Part shown: positions 62,042 to 64,000 of the stretch, piece after piece
Numbering within the stretch: position 1 is the first letter of the stretch
Layout: each line of letters begins with the position of its first letter
Assembly (NCBI RefSeq): GCF_019219095.1
Contig: NZ_JAHUWH010000002.1
Span: forward strand, 186,001-250,000
Source: Acidovorax sp. sic0104
Lineage (GTDB): Bacteria > Pseudomonadota > Gammaproteobacteria > Burkholderiales > Burkholderiaceae_C
DNA: 64,000 bases
Direction: 5' to 3'
The notes under the pieces: generated by a model
Database searches by the model: none
Told to the model about the DNA's origin: nothing
The model's input: only the letters and a program-made list of their open reading frames with translations
Made by a program: the position numbers and the translations under genes

Positions 62042-62734
62042 TCAATACGCCAGGGTTTTGACGCCGTGGGCAGTGCCCAGCAGACACACGGATGCTTTCT
62101 GGTGCGCAAACACACCCACCGTCACCACGCCGGGCCACTGGTTGATCTCTGACTCGAACGCCAGAGGGTCTGTGATGGACAGGCCCGTGACATCCAGGAT
62201 GTGCTGACCGTTGTCGGTGACAAGCGGCTGACCATCCTTCTGGCGCAGGCTGGCTGAGCCGCCCATTGCGGCAAACCGGCGGGTGACGTGCTGTGCCGCC
62301 ATGGGGATGACCTCAACTGGAAGCGGAAACCCTCCCAGGGCAGGTACCAGCTTGGACTCATCGGCAATGCAGACGAACCGGCTCGCCAGCGCCGCAACGA
62401 TCTTCTCGCGCGTCAGCGCCGCGCCGCCGCCCTTGACCATGTAGCCGCTGCCATCGATCTCGTCGGCACCGTCGATGTAGACGGCGAGGGACTCGACCTC
62501 GTTCGCATCGAAGACGGGAATGCCCAGCGCCTTCAGGCGCTCGGTGCTGGCCACCGAGCTCGACACGGCACCCTTGATATCCCCTTTGATCGTCGCAAGC
62601 GCATCGATGAACTTGTTGACTGTGGAGCCCGTGCCGACCCCCACAATCTCGCCGCGCACAACATACTGCAGCGCGGCTTGGCCAACCAGGGTCTTGAGTT
62701 CGTCTTGGGTCTGAGGGGTGGGAGTGGTCGTCAT
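62042..62734 (-). CDS. rpiA: Ribose-5-phosphate isomerase A
   Basis: A 230-residue enzyme of the pentose phosphate pathway that interconverts ribose 5-phosphate and ribulose 5-phosphate. Motifs are [15 protein letters not shown] (phosphate loop), [22 protein letters not shown] and [15 protein letters not shown], which holds the catalytic base region. ATG 62734 begins MTTTPTP; an in-frame start at 62761 adds nine residues. It is tail-to-tail with the glutaredoxin gene without a gap and divergent from pyrD. Confidence 0.95.
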   Translation of the reverse strand: MTTTPTPQTQDELKTLVGQAALQYVVRGEIVGVGTGSTVNKFIDALATIKGDIKGAVSSSVASTERLKALGIPVFDANEVESLAVYIDGADEIDGSGYMVKGGGAALTREKIVAALASRFVCIADESKLVPALGGFPLPVEVIPMAAQHVTRRFAAMGGSASLRQKDGQPLVTDNGQHILDVTGLSITDPLAFESEINQWPGVVTVGVFAHQKASVCLLGTAHGVKTLAY

Positions 62735-62781
62735 GAGGGAAAATCGGAGCTTGTTGCGCAATTATCCCCCGTGATTCCCCC

Positions 62782-63837
62782 ATGTCCTTGATCCCCTACG
62801 CCCTCACCCGCCCTTTCCTGTTCGGCCTGGATGCCGAAGCCGCGCATGAACTCACGATGGACATGCTGTCCCGCGGGCAGCGCACGCCGCTGCAATGGGC
62901 CTGGTGCAACGAGACGGTGGACGACCCGGTGCAGCTCGCGGGGCTGACATTCCCCAACCGCGTAGGCATGGCCGCAGGCCTGGACAAGAACGCCCGCTGC
63001 ATCGATGCCCTGGGCGCGATGGGCTTTGGCTTCGTCGAGGTGGGCACGGTCACGCCCAAGGCGCAGCCGGGCAACCCCAAACCGCGCATGTTCCGCCTTC
63101 CGGAGGCCCGAGCCCTCATCAACCGCCTGGGCTTCAACAACGAAGGGCTGGATGCATTCCTGCACAACGTGCAGCAGGCGCGATTTCGTACACAGGCGCG
63201 CCGCCACCCCTTGCTGCTCGGCTTGAACATCGGCAAGAACGCCACCACTCCCATAGAGAACGCGACCAGCGACTACCTGGCCTGCCTGGAAGGCGTGTAT
63301 CCCCACGCAGACTACGTCACGGTCAACATCAGTTCGCCCAACACCCAGAACCTGCGCGCGCTGCAAAGCGACGCCGCGCTGGACGCCTTGCTCTCCGCGA
63401 TCGCCGAGCGCCGCGAAGTACTCGCCACCCGGCACGCCAAGCGCGTGCCCGTGTTCGTGAAGATCGCGCCCGACCTGGACGAAGCCCAGGTCGCGGTCAT
63501 CGCAGCAACCCTGAAGCGCCACGGCATGGATGGCGTCATCGCCACCAACACCACCATCGGCCGCAGCGCAGTGCAGGGACTACGGCACGCCGATGAGACC
63601 GGCGGCCTGAGCGGCGCCCCCGTGCTGGAGGCCAGCAACCAGGTGATCCGCCAACTGCGTGCGGTACTGGGGAGCCAGTTTCCGATCATTGGCGTTGGCG
63701 GCGTCATGAGTGCCGAAGACGCGGTAAGCAAGATCCGCGCGGGCGCCGACGTCGTGCAGATCTACACCGGCCTCATCTACGAAGGCCCTGCCCTGGTCGT
63801 CAAGGCCGCCAGGGCCATCAAGTCCATGCCCAGGTAG
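62782..63837 (+). CDS. pyrD: Dihydroorotate dehydrogenase (quinone), class 2
   Basis: A 351-residue FMN enzyme of pyrimidine synthesis at the inner membrane, passing electrons to quinone. The class 2 N-terminal helix ([19 protein letters not shown]) is present. FMN and orotate motifs are [45 protein letters not shown] (catalytic Ser) and [11 protein letters not shown]. It is divergent from rpiA and followed by a clear terminator. Confidence 0.95.
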   Translation: MSLIPYALTRPFLFGLDAEAAHELTMDMLSRGQRTPLQWAWCNETVDDPVQLAGLTFPNRVGMAAGLDKNARCIDALGAMGFGFVEVGTVTPKAQPGNPKPRMFRLPEARALINRLGFNNEGLDAFLHNVQQARFRTQARRHPLLLGLNIGKNATTPIENATSDYLACLEGVYPHADYVTVNISSPNTQNLRALQSDAALDALLSAIAERREVLATRHAKRVPVFVKIAPDLDEAQVAVIAATLKRHGMDGVIATNTTIGRSAVQGLRHADETGGLSGAPVLEASNQVIRQLRAVLGSQFPIIGVGGVMSAEDAVSKIRAGADVVQIYTGLIYEGPALVVKAARAIKSMPR

Positions 63838-63909
63838 TCCACAACTGAACTTCGCAGTCTCAACCCCGACAACTGGCAGGTTGTGGGGGACACGCAGATG
63901 GAGTGCACA

Positions 63910-63940
63910 AAAAAGCCGCTGTACCACAGCGGCTTTTTTT
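63910..63940 (+). terminator. Rho-independent terminator after pyrD
   Basis: AAAAAGCCGCTGT pairs with ACAGCGGCTTTTT around a three-base loop, followed by more T. It lies about 72 bases after the pyrD stop. No gene was seen in 63838-64000. Confidence 0.9.
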
Positions 63941-64000
63941 CGGGGAACGCAGTCCCTTCCATGGTCTGTGCTGCACACCCTGCCGTTTGGCAGTGCCAGT

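Noticed and set aside
1-64000. tRNA, rRNA or riboswitch genes
   Set aside because: I looked for characteristic T-loop, anticodon-arm and rRNA strings and saw none; a tRNAscan or Rfam search would settle this.

Overview
The window is high-GC DNA with dense genes on both strands. It looks like the chromosome of a Comamonadaceae betaproteobacterium, with an Acidovorax-type organism most likely. The reasons are the gene content (Bug-family receptor, PrpE, ChrA, a pyruvate dehydrogenase operon whose E3 carries a lipoyl domain), the many LysR/LuxR/DeoR regulators, and several families of short dispersed repeats in gaps and in protein linkers. The genus is inferred from protein appearance only. I saw no rRNA, tRNA or CRISPR array.

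Layout. 1-5.4 kb: tail of an Ogt-type DNA repair gene, an EamA exporter and a five-PAS GGDEF-EAL protein. 5.5-11.4 kb: a PLP aminotransferase, a 1.3 kb gene-free block of 44-bp tandem repeats plus a ~0.8 kb imperfect palindrome, then prpE divergent from chrA. 11.7-16.6 kb: isochorismatase-fold hydrolase, sugar dehydrogenase, NlpC/P60 peptidase, a cyclase-homology protein and small envelope proteins. 16.7-21.2 kb: an aromatic-ester-like group (tannase/feruloyl esterase broken by one amber codon, Bug receptor, DUF3237, LuxR regulator). 21.2-28.5 kb: Lrp/EamA pair, a SNF2 helicase carrying an in-frame repeat insertion, and an alkylation-repair group ada-2OG oxygenase-alkB. 28.5-34.6 kb: DUF3592 and EVE proteins, and a MerR-controlled DUF2938/flavodoxin/DUF2798 operon. 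34.7-36.1 kb: an A+T-richer patch with an orphan gene. 36.1-41.6 kb: NudK and DUF4406 opposite a DeoR regulator, then LysR/RidA and LysR/EamA divergent pairs. 41.7-47.9 kb: Ask_Ect-type aspartate kinase, long acyl-CoA dehydrogenase, and a chemoreceptor with a solute-binding domain fused to its C-terminus. 48-54.9 kb: decayed HsdR end, a second copy of the lpdA 3' end, then the aceE-aceF-lpdA operon. 55-63.8 kb: a two-component system divergent from aceE, folD, M3 oligopeptidase, DUF4124-glutaredoxin protein, rpiA and pyrD.

Most of the window is core metabolism and regulation. Accessory signs are the repeat/palindrome block, the amber-interrupted tannase, the A+T-rich orphan patch, and the apparent integration scar at the 3' end of lpdA. 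The strongest candidate for something unusual is the chemoreceptor at 45868-47862, which lacks a periplasmic sensor and instead carries an SBP_bac_3-like domain that topology places in the cytoplasm. Next are the repeat elements that have entered coding sequences (helicase, LpdA linker, signal peptide of the sugar dehydrogenase) without breaking the frames.

Regulatory sites are readable at several divergent promoters: a 19-bp-spacer MerR promoter, four 10-bp-phased repeats at the DeoR gene, perfect or near-perfect LysR boxes, and a 31-bp-spaced direct repeat at the Lrp gene. These are sequence inferences only.
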